64,000 nt of DNA from Brevundimonas sp. MYb52 (GCF_002979535.1 NZ_PCPB01000002.1:335473-399472); one strand, 5' to 3'; positions 29,121-37,896 are shown, counted from the first letter of the stretch. Notes: generated by a model from the sequence alone, not told the origin. Numbers and translations are program-made.

Positions 29121-29557
29121 TCGCGAACTGGAAGTCGATCGTCGTCACGGTCGTTCTGGCCGCTTTGGCAAGCGTCGCGGGCGCCTGGCTGGGCGCCGGC
29201 TGGATGATGAAGCAGCATGAAGCGCCAGGCCTGCACGAGATCGTGCACCGCAAACTGGACCTGAGCGCCGACCAGGACGTTCGGCTGGACCAGATCGAAG
29301 CCCGCTTCGCCGCCCGCCGCCCGGCGCTGGAGGCCGACGTTCGCGCCGCCAACCGCGAGCTGGCCCAGGCTATTGCCGCCAGCAAGGGCGACAGCCCCGA
29401 AGTTCGCGCGGCTGTCGATCACTTCCACGACGCCATGGGCGCGCTGCAGAAGGCCACTATCGCCCACGTCTTTGAAATGCGTTCGGTGCTGACGCCCGAG
29501 CAGGCGCGGGTCTTTGACGCGGAAATCGCCGGCGCCCTTACGCAAGAGTCTCGGTAA
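29117..29557 (+). CDS. CnrX-like periplasmic metal sensor
   Basis: This 146-residue protein has an N-terminal membrane anchor (about residues 8-28) and a helical periplasmic domain of the heavy-metal sensor (CnrX/ZraP-like) class. The Ni/Co ligands established for CnrX (His42, His46, Glu63, His119, Met123) have exact counterparts two residues earlier: His40 and His44 in GLHEIVHRKL, Glu61 in DQIEARF, His117 and Met121 in AHVFEMRSV. This strongly suggests a working metal sensor that relays binding to the CnrY-like partner. Whether it senses Ni, Co or Cu here is not known. Confidence 0.82.
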   Translation: MIANWKSIVVTVVLAALASVAGAWLGAGWMMKQHEAPGLHEIVHRKLDLSADQDVRLDQIEARFAARRPALEADVRAANRELAQAIAASKGDSPEVRAAVDHFHDAMGALQKATIAHVFEMRSVLTPEQARVFDAEIAGALTQESR

Positions 29558-29564
29558 GATCGAG

Positions 29565-30128
29565 GTGACGGTTGAGGGCGATACGGATGAAGCGCGCGCG
29601 ACGCGGGGCGATCGCGTCGCCTTTTCCGCCCTCATGTCCGCCACCATGGGGGACCTCTATCGCTTTATCCGTCGCTATGTCGGGGACGCCGAAGAGGCGC
29701 ACGACCTGCTGCAGGAAACCTATGCCTCAGCCTGGCTGGCGATCCGGCGCTATGATCCGGCGCGCCCGTTTACGGCCTGGCTGCGAGTTATCGCCGTCAA
29801 CAAGTGTCGTGACTGGGGGCGAAAGCGCACTGTCCGGCGCTTCATCCGTGGGGCCATGGGGCTCGATGCGCCCGAGGCCATGGCGGTGGGTATGGACGAA
29901 CCGGGGCCCGAAGCTGGGCTGGATGACCGGCGGCGCATGGCTGAGCTAGATCGCGCTCTGGCCGACCTGCCGGACAAGCTGAAGGCGCCGCTGCTGCTGG
30001 CCTCGCTGGAAGGGCGCTCACATGCTGAAATCGCCGAGATGCTAGGGATAACGCCCAAGGCGGTGGAGACGCGTATCGCCCGCGCCCGCCAGAAGCTGAA
30101 TATGGCCCTGTCGCAACGTCACGACTGA
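29565..30128 (+). CDS. ECF-family RNA polymerase sigma factor, CnrH-like position
   Basis: This protein of about 187 residues has a sigma-2 region (GDLYRFIRRYVGDAEEAHDL, LQETYASAWLAIRRYDP, FTAWLRVIAVNKCRDW) and a sigma-4 region with a helix-turn-helix (SHAEIAEMLGITPKAVETRI). ECF sigma factors are freed by their anti-sigma factor on a signal and turn on a small regulon. It follows the anti-sigma and sensor genes and precedes the multicopper oxidase operon by 153 nt, its likely target. The start is uncertain: GTG 29565 lies 8 nt past the sensor stop; a TTG at 29514 would overlap it. Confidence 0.88.
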   Translation: MTVEGDTDEARATRGDRVAFSALMSATMGDLYRFIRRYVGDAEEAHDLLQETYASAWLAIRRYDPARPFTAWLRVIAVNKCRDWGRKRTVRRFIRGAMGLDAPEAMAVGMDEPGPEAGLDDRRRMAELDRALADLPDKLKAPLLLASLEGRSHAEIAEMLGITPKAVETRIARARQKLNMALSQRHD

Positions 30129-30211
30129 TACGCAGACTGGTCGTGCACCCGACTTGGGCCCATGCTGCGGCGCCCTGACGCAAGGCAGGTTTGAGGGGCG
30201 ACGCCGTTTCT

Positions 30212-30240
30212 CGCGTAAGCCCAGTCAGACCCCTTACGCG
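30212..30240. promoter_or_regulatory. Inverted repeat in the oxidase promoter region
   Basis: CGCGTAAG (30212-30219) and CTTACGCG (30233-30240) form a perfect 8-bp inverted repeat with a 13-nt spacer. It lies 42 nt before the multicopper oxidase start. It may be a regulator site, or the arms may hold promoter elements for the nearby ECF sigma factor. No known consensus was matched with certainty. Confidence 0.45.
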
Positions 30241-30281
30241 CCTCGCTTTCGGCAGGCGCCATCTTATCGAGACCTGACTTC

Positions 30282-32057
30282 ATGGCGCTGACATCTCTGG
30301 ACCGTCGAACTCTGCTGCGCGGCGCCGCCCTGGGGGGCGGCATGCTTGGCCTGCAGGGCCTGCTGCCCGCCTGGGCCCAAACCGGATCGCCGGGCTTGCG
30401 CGCCGATCTGCCGACCCTGACGGGGCCGAACATCGACCTGAGCGTGGGGCATTCGAACTTCACCGTCGGGGGCCGCACCGGCCACGCCTTCACCGTCAAC
30501 GGCCTGCTGCCTGCGCCCCTGTTGCGGATGCGCGAGGGGCAGAACGTGCGCCTGTCGGTGACCAATACCCTGGACGAGGACACCTCGATCCACTGGCATG
30601 GCCTGCTGCTGCCCTTCCAGATGGACGGCGTGCCGGGCGTCAGCTTCCCCGGCATCAAGCCGCGCGAGACCTTTGTCTATGAGTTCCCGATCAAGCAGTC
30701 GGGCACCTACTGGTATCACAGCCATTCGGGCCTGCAGGAGGCCATGGGCCACTATGGCCCCATCGTCATCGACCCGGCGGGCGTCGACCCGGTCGGCTAT
30801 GACCGCGAGCATGTTCTGGTTCTGTCGGACTGGAGCTTCATGCATCCGCACGAAATCCTGGCCAAGCTGAAGAAGAGCCCCGGCTACTTCAACATGCAGA
30901 AGACGACGCTGGCGGGCTTGCTGGATGGTTCGGATCGCCTGAACCTGGAAGAGCGCCGGATCTGGGGCGGGATGCGGATGGATCCGCGCGACATCCTGGA
31001 CGTCAACGGCACGACCTATACCTATCTGATCAACGGCCACGGTCCGGAGGAGAACTGGACCGGTTTGTTCCGGCCTGGCGAGCGGGTGCGTCTGCGCGTC
31101 ATCAACGCCTCGGCCATGTCGATCTTCAACGTCCGCATCCCCGGCCTGGCCATGACCGTGGTTCAGGCCGACGGCGAGCACGTGCGCCCGGTCGAGGTCG
31201 ACGAGTTCCAGATCTCGGTGGCCGAGACCTATGACGTCATCGTTCGCCCCACCGAGGACCGCGCCTACACCATCGTGTCCGAAGCTATCGACCGCTCGGG
31301 CATGGGTCGCGCCACCCTGACCCCGCGCATGGGCATGACCGCGGAGGTGCCGCCCCTGCGCAAGGTACCGAACCTGACCATGAAGGACATGGGCATGGGC
31401 GGCATGGACCATGGCGCGATGGCCGGTATGGACCACGCTGCGATGGGTCATGGCGCCGCCGCCGGAGCCGCCGCCGCGCCGATGGACCACAGCGGCATGA
31501 GCATGCGCGACCCGAACAACGCCCCCGCCGACATGGCGGTCGGGGTCGGGGTGGACGCCATCGCGCCCGCGCCGGCCAACCGCCTGGGCGAGCGACCACA
31601 GGGGCTTCAGGATGTCGACCACCGGGTGCTGGTCTATACCGACCTGCGCTCGCTGACGCCGAACACCGACACCCGCGCGCCGTCGCGTTCGATGGAAATC
31701 CACCTGACCGGCAATATGGAGCGGTTCATGTGGGGCTTTGACGGTCGCAAGTTCTCGGAGTTGGTCGAACCCATCCGCTTCGAGTTGAACGAGCGGGTGC
31801 GCGTCACCCTGGTCAACGACACCATGATGGCCCACCCCATCCACCTGCACGGCCACTTCTTCGAGCTGGTCAACGGCCACGACGGCCATCAACCGTTGAA
31901 GCACACAGTCAACGTCGCCCCGGGTTCGAAAGTGACCTTCGACCTGACGGCCAATGCGCCGGGCGACTGGGCCTTCCACTGCCATCTGCTGATGCATATG
32001 CACGCGGGGATGTTCAACGTCGTCACGGTTCGTCCGCTGGAAGGAGCCGCCCGATGA
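30282..32057 (+). CDS. copA: CopA-type periplasmic multicopper oxidase
   Basis: This 591-residue protein has a twin-arginine signal (LDRRTLLRGAALGGG). Three cupredoxin domains carry all copper motifs: SIHWHGLLLPFQMDG, GTYWYHSHSGLQEAMGH, HPIHLHGHFFELVNG and WAFHCHLLMHMHAGM. A Met/His-rich stretch (about residues 366-409, KDMGMGGMDHGAMAGMDH) is typical of the copper-resistance CopA family. It oxidises Cu(I) or binds copper in the periplasm. It shares the name copA with the unrelated ATPase at 24061-26559. It overlaps copB by 4 nt. Confidence 0.95.
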   Translation: MALTSLDRRTLLRGAALGGGMLGLQGLLPAWAQTGSPGLRADLPTLTGPNIDLSVGHSNFTVGGRTGHAFTVNGLLPAPLLRMREGQNVRLSVTNTLDEDTSIHWHGLLLPFQMDGVPGVSFPGIKPRETFVYEFPIKQSGTYWYHSHSGLQEAMGHYGPIVIDPAGVDPVGYDREHVLVLSDWSFMHPHEILAKLKKSPGYFNMQKTTLAGLLDGSDRLNLEERRIWGGMRMDPRDILDVNGTTYTYLINGHGPEENWTGLFRPGERVRLRVINASAMSIFNVRIPGLAMTVVQADGEHVRPVEVDEFQISVAETYDVIVRPTEDRAYTIVSEAIDRSGMGRATLTPRMGMTAEVPPLRKVPNLTMKDMGMGGMDHGAMAGMDHAAMGHGAAAGAAAAPMDHSGMSMRDPNNAPADMAVGVGVDAIAPAPANRLGERPQGLQDVDHRVLVYTDLRSLTPNTDTRAPSRSMEIHLTGNMERFMWGFDGRKFSELVEPIRFELNERVRVTLVNDTMMAHPIHLHGHFFELVNGHDGHQPLKHTVNVAPGSKVTFDLTANAPGDWAFHCHLLMHMHAGMFNVVTVRPLEGAAR

Positions 32058-33568
32058 GCCGCGCCCTGTTCGCCGCCGTCGCGGTTCTGCCCCTGATGCT
32101 GGCCGCCGGGTCCGCCGTCGCTCAGAGCCACGGGGGCCATGCCGGTCACGGCGCCCACGCTGCACCCGCCCGCCCTTCTCAAGCGCGTCCGCCGCAAGCC
32201 CGGCCGACGCCCAAGCCCAAGCCGCGCGCCGCCGCGCCTCAGCCCCAGCGCGTCGCGCCGCCGGTCCAGACGCCCGCCGCCGACCCTCATGCTGGTCACA
32301 CCATGGGCGCCGCTCCGGCGGCCGCGGCCGACCCCCACGCCGGTCATGACATGGGCGGGATGCGAATGGCCCCGGCACAGACGCCGGCGGCTGATCCTCA
32401 TGCCGGTCACAACATGGCTCCGGCCACGGCGCCTCAAACGACGGACAAGACCTGCACCTGCCCGAAATGCGCCGAGGGCGGCGCGGCCCATGACTGCGCC
32501 ATACCCGGCGCCTCGTCGGCTGATCCCCATGCTGGCCATGACATGAGCGGGATGGCTCCAGCCACGGCGCCCGCTGCTGACCCTCATGCCGGTCACAATA
32601 TGGGTGCGACTCCGGCGGCAACGGCTGACCCGCACGCCGGTCACGATATGAGCGGGATGCAGACGGCGCCGATCCAGACGCCGGCTAATGATCCTCACGC
32701 GGATCACAAGATGGACCAGACGCCCGCCGCTGATCCCCACGCCAGGCATGACATGTCGGCCATGACCGGCGGCGCGCCCAATATCCCGACCAGCGTGGAC
32801 GCCGTCGGCGGGCGCATGGTCGAAACGCCGCCGCCCGCCGCGGCCCGCGCCGCGCCGGCTCATGCGGCGGACCTGCTGTTCGACCCCGCCGTCATGGCGG
32901 CGTCGAGGAAGCAGCTTCTGGTCGAGAACGGCGACGTGCGGACGACGGCGGTGCTGATTGACGCCATCGAGGCCGGCTTCAGCGACGGCGAAGAAGGCTA
33001 CAGCTGGAACGCCCAGGGCTGGACCGGCGGCGACATCAACCGCTTCTGGTGGAAGACTGAAGGGGAGGGCGCCTTCGACGGCAAGCTGCACGACGCCGAG
33101 GTTCAGGCCCTCTACAGCCGCGCCGTCGCCCCCTTCTGGGACGTGCAGGCGGGCGTTCGACAGGACTTCCGTCCTGATGGCTACGACACCACCCACCTGA
33201 CCGTCGGGGTGCAGGGCGTGGCGCCCTACTGGTTCGAGATGAGCGCGGCCGCCTTCCTCTCGACCGAGGGCGATCTGACCGCCCGTGCCGAGGCCGAATA
33301 CGACCAGCGCATCACCCAGAAATGGATCCTGCAACCGGCCGTCGAAGTCGCCTTCTCGGCCAGCGATATCCCCGAGCTGGAGATCGGGTCGGGCCTGACC
33401 TCGGTCACGGCGGGGCTGCGTCTGCGCTACGAAATCCGCAAGGAGTTCGCGCCCTATGTCGGGGTCGAGTGGAGCCGTTCGTTCGGCGACACCGCCGACT
33501 ACGCCAAGGCGCGCGGCGACGACGCGGACGCGACGCGCTTCGTGGTCGGGATCAAGGCCTGGTTTTGA
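32054..33568 (+). CDS. copB: CopB outer-membrane copper-resistance protein with repeat-rich N-terminus
   Basis: This 504-residue protein has a signal peptide and a His-rich start ([13 protein letters not shown]). A low-complexity region (residues 77-234) carries eight DPHAGH-type Met/His repeats and a four-Cys insert (TCTCPKCAEGGAAHDC). The CopB beta-barrel domain runs from about residue 280 to the end (GYSWNAQGWTGGDINRFWWK, WFEMSAAAFLSTEGDLTARA, final Phe). CopB is thought to bind or export copper at the outer membrane. It is the second gene of the oxidase operon. The repeat region is longer than in most CopB proteins I recall. Confidence 0.93.
   Translation: MSRALFAAVAVLPLMLAAGSAVAQSHGGHAGHGAHAAPARPSQARPPQARPTPKPKPRAAAPQPQRVAPPVQTPAADPHAGHTMGAAPAAAADPHAGHDMGGMRMAPAQTPAADPHAGHNMAPATAPQTTDKTCTCPKCAEGGAAHDCAIPGASSADPHAGHDMSGMAPATAPAADPHAGHNMGATPAATADPHAGHDMSGMQTAPIQTPANDPHADHKMDQTPAADPHARHDMSAMTGGAPNIPTSVDAVGGRMVETPPPAAARAAPAHAADLLFDPAVMAASRKQLLVENGDVRTTAVLIDAIEAGFSDGEEGYSWNAQGWTGGDINRFWWKTEGEGAFDGKLHDAEVQALYSRAVAPFWDVQAGVRQDFRPDGYDTTHLTVGVQGVAPYWFEMSAAAFLSTEGDLTARAEAEYDQRITQKWILQPAVEVAFSASDIPELEIGSGLTSVTAGLRLRYEIRKEFAPYVGVEWSRSFGDTADYAKARGDDADATRFVVGIKAWF
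32282..32755 (+). repeat. Eight imperfect DPHAGHxM-coding repeats within copB
   Basis: The units begin at copB residues 77, 93, 114, 157, 176, 192, 213 and 227. Spacers are 8-35 residues of Ala/Pro/Thr-rich sequence, and the fourth spacer holds the Cys cluster. The last two units diverge (DPHADHKM, DPHARHDM). Such in-frame repeats can change number by slippage or recombination, altering metal-binding capacity. Confidence 0.9.
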
Positions 33569-33715
33569 TGTGATGGCATGAACGTGCGGCGGGCGGCTTA
33601 ATCGGCCGCAGCCCTTTCACTGTCTCCGATTGCGAGATGGATGCTGCGAAGGTGCTGGCGAACGGCGGCTGACGACTCTAGGGTTTGCGGCCACGATGCG
33701 AGCAAGGAGGGGCCC

Positions 33716-34687
33716 ATGCGCGGACAGGTGCTGTCGTTTGACAGGGAAACGGACGAGGGAGCGATCGTCGGAGACGACGGCGCTCGCTATCGCTTCGCCG
33801 GCGTGGACGTTCAATCTTCGTCATCGCCGTTGGAGCCGGGGCAGCGGGTCGATTTCGTCGCGGGCGAGGACCGACAGGCGAAGGAAATCTTTGTTATGCG
33901 TCCTGTGGCGCCGGATAGGGACACGAACTCTACAGCCGTTCGGCGCGGGCAGTTCGATCTGGGTCGTGTGATCCAGAGGACTTTTACGAGCATCAGTCAA
34001 AATGCGGTGGTCTTCTTTGGCGCGGCGGCCCTGCTGGTCGGCGTACCCAGTGTGCTCGCAGCCTTTGGGCAGGGGGACTTGCTGACAACCGCGTCCGGCT
34101 CATCTTTCCTGTTCGTAGCCTTTGGAACGGTGCTCTACCTCGTCGGCCTCTATATTCTGCAGGGCGTCGTGGTGAAGGCGGCCGTCAATGGTTTCAACGG
34201 CAAGTCCACTTCGTTCGACAGCGCGCTCGGCGTCGGCATTCAGATGTTCCTGCCTCTGTTGGGCCTGGGAATCGTGGCGGGTTTGGGAATGATGCTAGGC
34301 TATTTCCTTCTGATCGTGCCCGGCGTGATGCTCACGGTGCTGTGGTCCGTGGCGGCTCCGGCCGTCGTGGTCGAGAAGCGCGGCATCATGGAGGGGTTGC
34401 AACGCAGTCGCGATCTGACGCGGGGTTATCGCTGGCCGGTTTTCGGCCTTCTGGTGATCTATCTGGTTCTGAGCTGGATTGTCGGCGGGGCGATTGGCGG
34501 ATTGAACCTGGCGCTTGGCGGCAGCTTTGACGCCAGTCCCAATCTCGGCCTCAACCTGATCACCACGCCAATTGTCAATGTCCTGTCCGGCGTCGTGGCC
34601 TCGGCGGGCGTGGCGTCGCTCTACTACGAGTTGCGCACTGCCAAGGAAGGCGCTGGCCCCGAGGATCTGGCCTCGATCTTCGACTGA
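33716..34687 (+). CDS. Membrane protein with N-terminal cold-shock-like OB domain
   Basis: This is a 323-residue fusion. Residues 1-65 (RGQVLSFDRETDEGAIVGDD, GARYRF...LEPGQRVDFV) look like a cold-shock/OB-fold nucleic-acid-binding domain. The remainder is a membrane domain with about six helices, resembling the glycerophosphodiesterase-associated or YciC-like family (LLIVPGVMLTVLWSVAAPAV, GIMEGLQRSRDLTRGYRWPV). Function is unknown. ATG 33716 has GGAGG close upstream; the frame opens earlier without a ribosome site. It converges with the RDD operon, 11 nt away. Confidence 0.78.
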   Translation: MRGQVLSFDRETDEGAIVGDDGARYRFAGVDVQSSSSPLEPGQRVDFVAGEDRQAKEIFVMRPVAPDRDTNSTAVRRGQFDLGRVIQRTFTSISQNAVVFFGAAALLVGVPSVLAAFGQGDLLTTASGSSFLFVAFGTVLYLVGLYILQGVVVKAAVNGFNGKSTSFDSALGVGIQMFLPLLGLGIVAGLGMMLGYFLLIVPGVMLTVLWSVAAPAVVVEKRGIMEGLQRSRDLTRGYRWPVFGLLVIYLVLSWIVGGAIGGLNLALGGSFDASPNLGLNLITTPIVNVLSGVVASAGVASLYYELRTAKEGAGPEDLASIFD

Positions 34688-34698
34688 TCCGGCAGCGA

Positions 34699-35583
34699 TC
34701 AGACGTCGTGCTTGTCGCGGCGTCTGACACCCATCAGCAGCTTTTCCTCGAGACGGCCGCGCAAGGCGGCGTAATAGGCGCTGAGGAAGTCACTGTCGCT
34801 TTGGATCGGATCACGGGTCCAGCCGATCTTGGTCGCGATACGGTCAGCCACGGCGCGTTTGGTTTTGCGGTCGCCTTGGCGCAGGACCGATTCAAGAACA
34901 TGTAGTTCCTTGGCGCCATAGGCGTCGATCTGGGCCGGAGTGAAGTCGTAGGCGGTTCGACGTGGCGCGCCGTCGTCCGCCATGTCGCGGGTCAGCTTGC
35001 GGCGTGGCGTCCGTACGACCCAGGTGCCGCCGACCAGATCGCCAAGGCGCAGCCGGTCCTTGTTGAACAGGGGGAAGAAGACGAAAATTCCCGCCCAGAC
35101 GAAGGCTAGGAGATACATCCAGCTGTCCACGCCGCCCTCGCTGGCGCGGGCGAACAGCACCGACAGGGGCAGGAAGACCTCCAACTCGCGCATGGCGTTG
35201 CGGGCGAAGACGGATTCGGCCCTCAGCCGCCCGCCGTCGCGTGAGGCGACGCGCAGGCCCATGATCCGCTTGCCCGGCGTGGCGGCGGCGGCCGATAGCT
35301 CGAACGCCGTGAAATAGAAGTTCCGCAGCAGGAAGAAGACGACCAGCCAGAGCACGGCGATCATCTCAGCGCCGGCCCGGCCCGCCGCGCCGATCGCTCC
35401 GATGCCGGTGAAGATGACGACCAGGGTGAAAACGACCAGGACGGCGACGATGATGGCCGCGTCCAGCATGAAGGCGGCGGCCCGTTGACCCGCATCGCCG
35501 ATATTCAGGCGCAGATCGACCCCTTCCGGCGTGATGAAGGCGCGTTCAGTCGAGCGAGGGCGGATGGGCTCAGCGGACATGAG
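34699..35583 (-). CDS. RDD-family membrane protein
   Basis: This 294-residue protein has an N-terminal RDD-type membrane domain (INIGDAGQRAAAFMLDAAI-like start, TPGKRIMGLRVASRDGGRLR, FNKDRLRLGDLVGGTWVV) with about four helices. A long soluble C-terminal part is rich in Lys/Arg/Asp. RDD proteins are poorly understood; some affect ion or compatible-solute transport. It is the last gene of a six-gene unit, overlapping the SpoIIM-like gene by 14 nt. ATG 35583 was chosen because it gives MSAEPIRPR; an ATG seven codons upstream is also open. Confidence 0.85.
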   Translation of the reverse strand, partial: LMSAEPIRPRSTERAFITPEGVDLRLNIGDAGQRAAAFMLDAAIIVAVLVVFTLVVIFTGIGAIGAAGRAGAEMIAVLWLVVFFLLRNFYFTAFELSAAAATPGKRIMGLRVASRDGGRLRAESVFARNAMRELEVFLPLSVLFARASEGGVDSWMYLLAFVWAGIFVFFPLFNKDRLRLGDLVGGTWVVRTPRRKLTRDMADDGAPRRTAYDFTPAQIDAYGAKELHVLESVLRQGDRKTKRAVADRIATKIGWTRDPIQSDSDFLSAYYAALRGRLEEKLLMGVRRRDKHDV

Positions 35584-36583
35584 CGGCCTCGCGACGGCGG
35601 GCATAGAAGTAGAGGCCCCACACCACGGCGGTCGTCGCCGCCACGGCGTAGCGGGCGCCTGTGTCGACGATCAACTGTCGACCGAAGCCTTCCAGCAAGC
35701 CGGCCAGCAACAGCATGACCACAACCCCGCCCATGACGGTCCCTGCCGTTCGTCCGGCCTCGACGGCGGCGTCCAGGCGCCGCTTCTGGCCTGGGAAGGC
35801 GATGGACCAGCCGATGCGCAAACCAGCGGCGCCGGCCAGGATCACAGCGAACAGCTCAGTCACGCCGTGGATCAAAAGCCAACCGCCCAGCTCGACGCCT
35901 AGACCTCTACTGGCGAACAGGGCGAAGAAGGCCCCGAGAGTGGCGCCATTGTAGAGAACCAGAAGGGCAGTCGGCAGGCAAAGGGCGAACCCTAACGCGA
36001 AGGCCAGCAGGGCGACCTGGGCGTTATGGGTGAACAGGAAGGCCGCGAAGACCGACAGGCCGTCCGCGTCTTCCGTGCCGTCCAACGTGGCGCGCAGCGA
36101 CGCCGTCGAAGCGGCCGGATCGCGACCACCGCCCAGATCGCTGGGCACAAAGGCGTAGAACCACTCGGGCTCATGTATCACCAGCCAGCCAGCGACGACC
36201 GCGCCCAGCGCCATCAAAGCCGCCGCGACTAGGGTCTCGCGCCATATGCCCTGAACGGCCCTGGGCCAGTCGTGACGGAAGAAGGACGTAAGACGGTCCT
36301 GCAGGGTCGCCCGTGAACCATAGACAAAGAAGTAGGCGCGGGCGGCAAGGGTCTCCAGATAGTCGATCAGACCCTGGTCCAGCGAGGTTTCGCGCGCTAC
36401 CGAAAGAGCCGAAAGGGTCGAGCGGTACAGCACCGGAACCGCCAGGATTTCGGCGTCGGTCAGTTTGGCGGCGGAGCCCTTTTCGGCCTTGTCCATCAAC
36501 CGTTCCAGACGACGCCAGTCGTCCTCGCGGGCCTGACGGAAGCGCTGGCTTTTCAACAGGCCGGACGGTCGGGTCTCGGTCAC
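35570..36583 (-). CDS. SpoIIM-like (stage II sporulation protein M family) membrane protein
   Basis: This 337-residue protein has a soluble N-terminal segment (RQAREDDWRRLERLMDKAEK) and about six membrane helices with the family signature NGATLGAFFALFASRGLGVE, then GGWLLIHGVTELFAVILAGA and RIGWSIAFPGQ. The family is named for a Bacillus engulfment protein, but in Gram-negatives it occurs with MoxR/DUF58 genes in non-sporulating bacteria, where its role is unknown. It overlaps the DUF58 gene by 4 nt. Confidence 0.87.
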   Translation of the reverse strand: MTETRPSGLLKSQRFRQAREDDWRRLERLMDKAEKGSAAKLTDAEILAVPVLYRSTLSALSVARETSLDQGLIDYLETLAARAYFFVYGSRATLQDRLTSFFRHDWPRAVQGIWRETLVAAALMALGAVVAGWLVIHEPEWFYAFVPSDLGGGRDPAASTASLRATLDGTEDADGLSVFAAFLFTHNAQVALLAFALGFALCLPTALLVLYNGATLGAFFALFASRGLGVELGGWLLIHGVTELFAVILAGAAGLRIGWSIAFPGQKRRLDAAVEAGRTAGTVMGGVVVMLLLAGLLEGFGRQLIVDTGARYAVAATTAVVWGLYFYARRREAAHVR

Positions 36584-37896
36584 AGCAGATCCCTCCGCTT
36601 CAGGTCCAGATAGGCGTTGACGACTTCGGGCCCGATGCGGTCTGCCGGGGCGTCGACGATGTGGGCGCCCATGCGGCGCAGTCGCCCAAGGACGGTCTCG
36701 CGCTCGCGTAGCAGCGTCCCAGCCACGACGGCTCTGGCGACGTCTTCGGGTGATTCAGGTGCGGCGGCCGCCAGACCCTCCAATTCGTCGTCGCGCAGGA
36801 CGACGAAGAGGGCAAGGTGGCGCTTCAGCATCGGAGACAGGGCTTCCAGCATCAGCTCAGCTGCGGTCGGATCGGTGAAGTCGGTGAAGACGACGATCAA
36901 GGAGCGACGCCGAAGTTGGCCCGACAGGGTGGCCAGAGCGAGGGTGTAGTTGGTCTCATGCGCAGAGTAGTCGATCCGCCCCGCCACGGCTTGCAAGGTG
37001 CGGAAGGCATCCACGCCGCCCAGGGCGCCGGTCGAGATGCGGGGACGGGAGTCAAAGGCGAAGAGACCCGCCCGGTCGCCGCCACGCAGGCAGGCATAGG
37101 ACAGCAACAGGCCGGCGTGGATGAAGCGGTCTATGCGCGGCATGCCCCCGACCGGCTCGCAGGCAGCACGACCGCAGTCCAGAGCCATGATGACGTTGTG
37201 GTTGCGCTCGGTGCGGAACTCCTTGGCCATCAGTGCCGAGTGCCGGGCTGACTGCTTCCAGTCGATGGCGCGACGATCCATGCCCGGCTGATAGTCGCGC
37301 AGGGCCTGAAACTCAGAGCCTTCTCCGATTTCGAGTTGGGTCTTGGTCCCGAACTCTGCGTCTCGCGCGAACAGGCGCACGGCCTCATCACGCACCCATT
37401 GCAGGTCGGTCAGCACGGGTGCGGGCAGGCTTAGGCTGAATACCTTCTGTTTCCAGGCCAGTCCCATCGGCCCTCGCCAACGGACCCATAGCGCGTCCAG
37501 GCTGGCGGCGCCTCTGCGCGTAGGCGTGAAGGGGAAGGCGAGGACGGCGCTTTTTTCCACGACCTCGGCACGACGCGGGGCGTGGTCGAGACCCAGTCGC
37601 CCCTCTCCCGACAGGGCCGCCTCCACCTGACGCGGGGCACGTCCAGAGGGCGAGAAACGGATCGCCAGTCCTGCAAGGCCGGGACGTCCGACGGCTGCTC
37701 GCACGGGTTCAGGTTCGTCCAATAACAGTCCGGCGCGCGATCCCGCCAAGAGGGCGTCCAGGGCGACGAGCAGCATCAATCCGGCGATCCAGACCGGACC
37801 CGCCAGCCATCCGGCGGGGGTCAGAACGCCCACCAGCAGGGCCACAGGCGCGCCTGCCGCCATGACGATCACCGCGCGTCGGCTGGGATAGATCAC
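36580..37896 (-). CDS. DUF58 domain protein
   Basis: This 438-residue protein has two N-terminal membrane helices (about 8-50), a beta-rich middle, and the DUF58 core EGSEFQALRDYQPGMDRRAI, DWKQSARH, followed by a von Willebrand A-like segment (NHNVIMALDCGRAACEPVGG, LIVVFTDFTDPTAAELMLEA). DUF58 proteins pair with MoxR ATPases and probably are remodelled by them. It overlaps the MoxR gene and the SpoIIM-like gene by 4 nt each, so they form one operon. Confidence 0.9.
   Translation of the reverse strand: MIYPSRRAVIVMAAGAPVALLVGVLTPAGWLAGPVWIAGLMLLVALDALLAGSRAGLLLDEPEPVRAAVGRPGLAGLAIRFSPSGRAPRQVEAALSGEGRLGLDHAPRRAEVVEKSAVLAFPFTPTRRGAASLDALWVRWRGPMGLAWKQKVFSLSLPAPVLTDLQWVRDEAVRLFARDAEFGTKTQLEIGEGSEFQALRDYQPGMDRRAIDWKQSARHSALMAKEFRTERNHNVIMALDCGRAACEPVGGMPRIDRFIHAGLLLSYACLRGGDRAGLFAFDSRPRISTGALGGVDAFRTLQAVAGRIDYSAHETNYTLALATLSGQLRRRSLIVVFTDFTDPTAAELMLEALSPMLKRHLALFVVLRDDELEGLAAAAPESPEDVARAVVAGTLLRERETVLGRLRRMGAHIVDAPADRIGPEVVNAYLDLKRRDLL

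Noticed and set aside
30264..32621. 785-codon minus-strand open frame
   Set aside because: It runs antisense to the multicopper oxidase and copB and has a typical shadow composition.
32282..32755. CRISPR-like array
   Set aside because: The repeats are in-frame, imperfect and encode DPHAGHxM units of CopB; spacers are not unique DNA.
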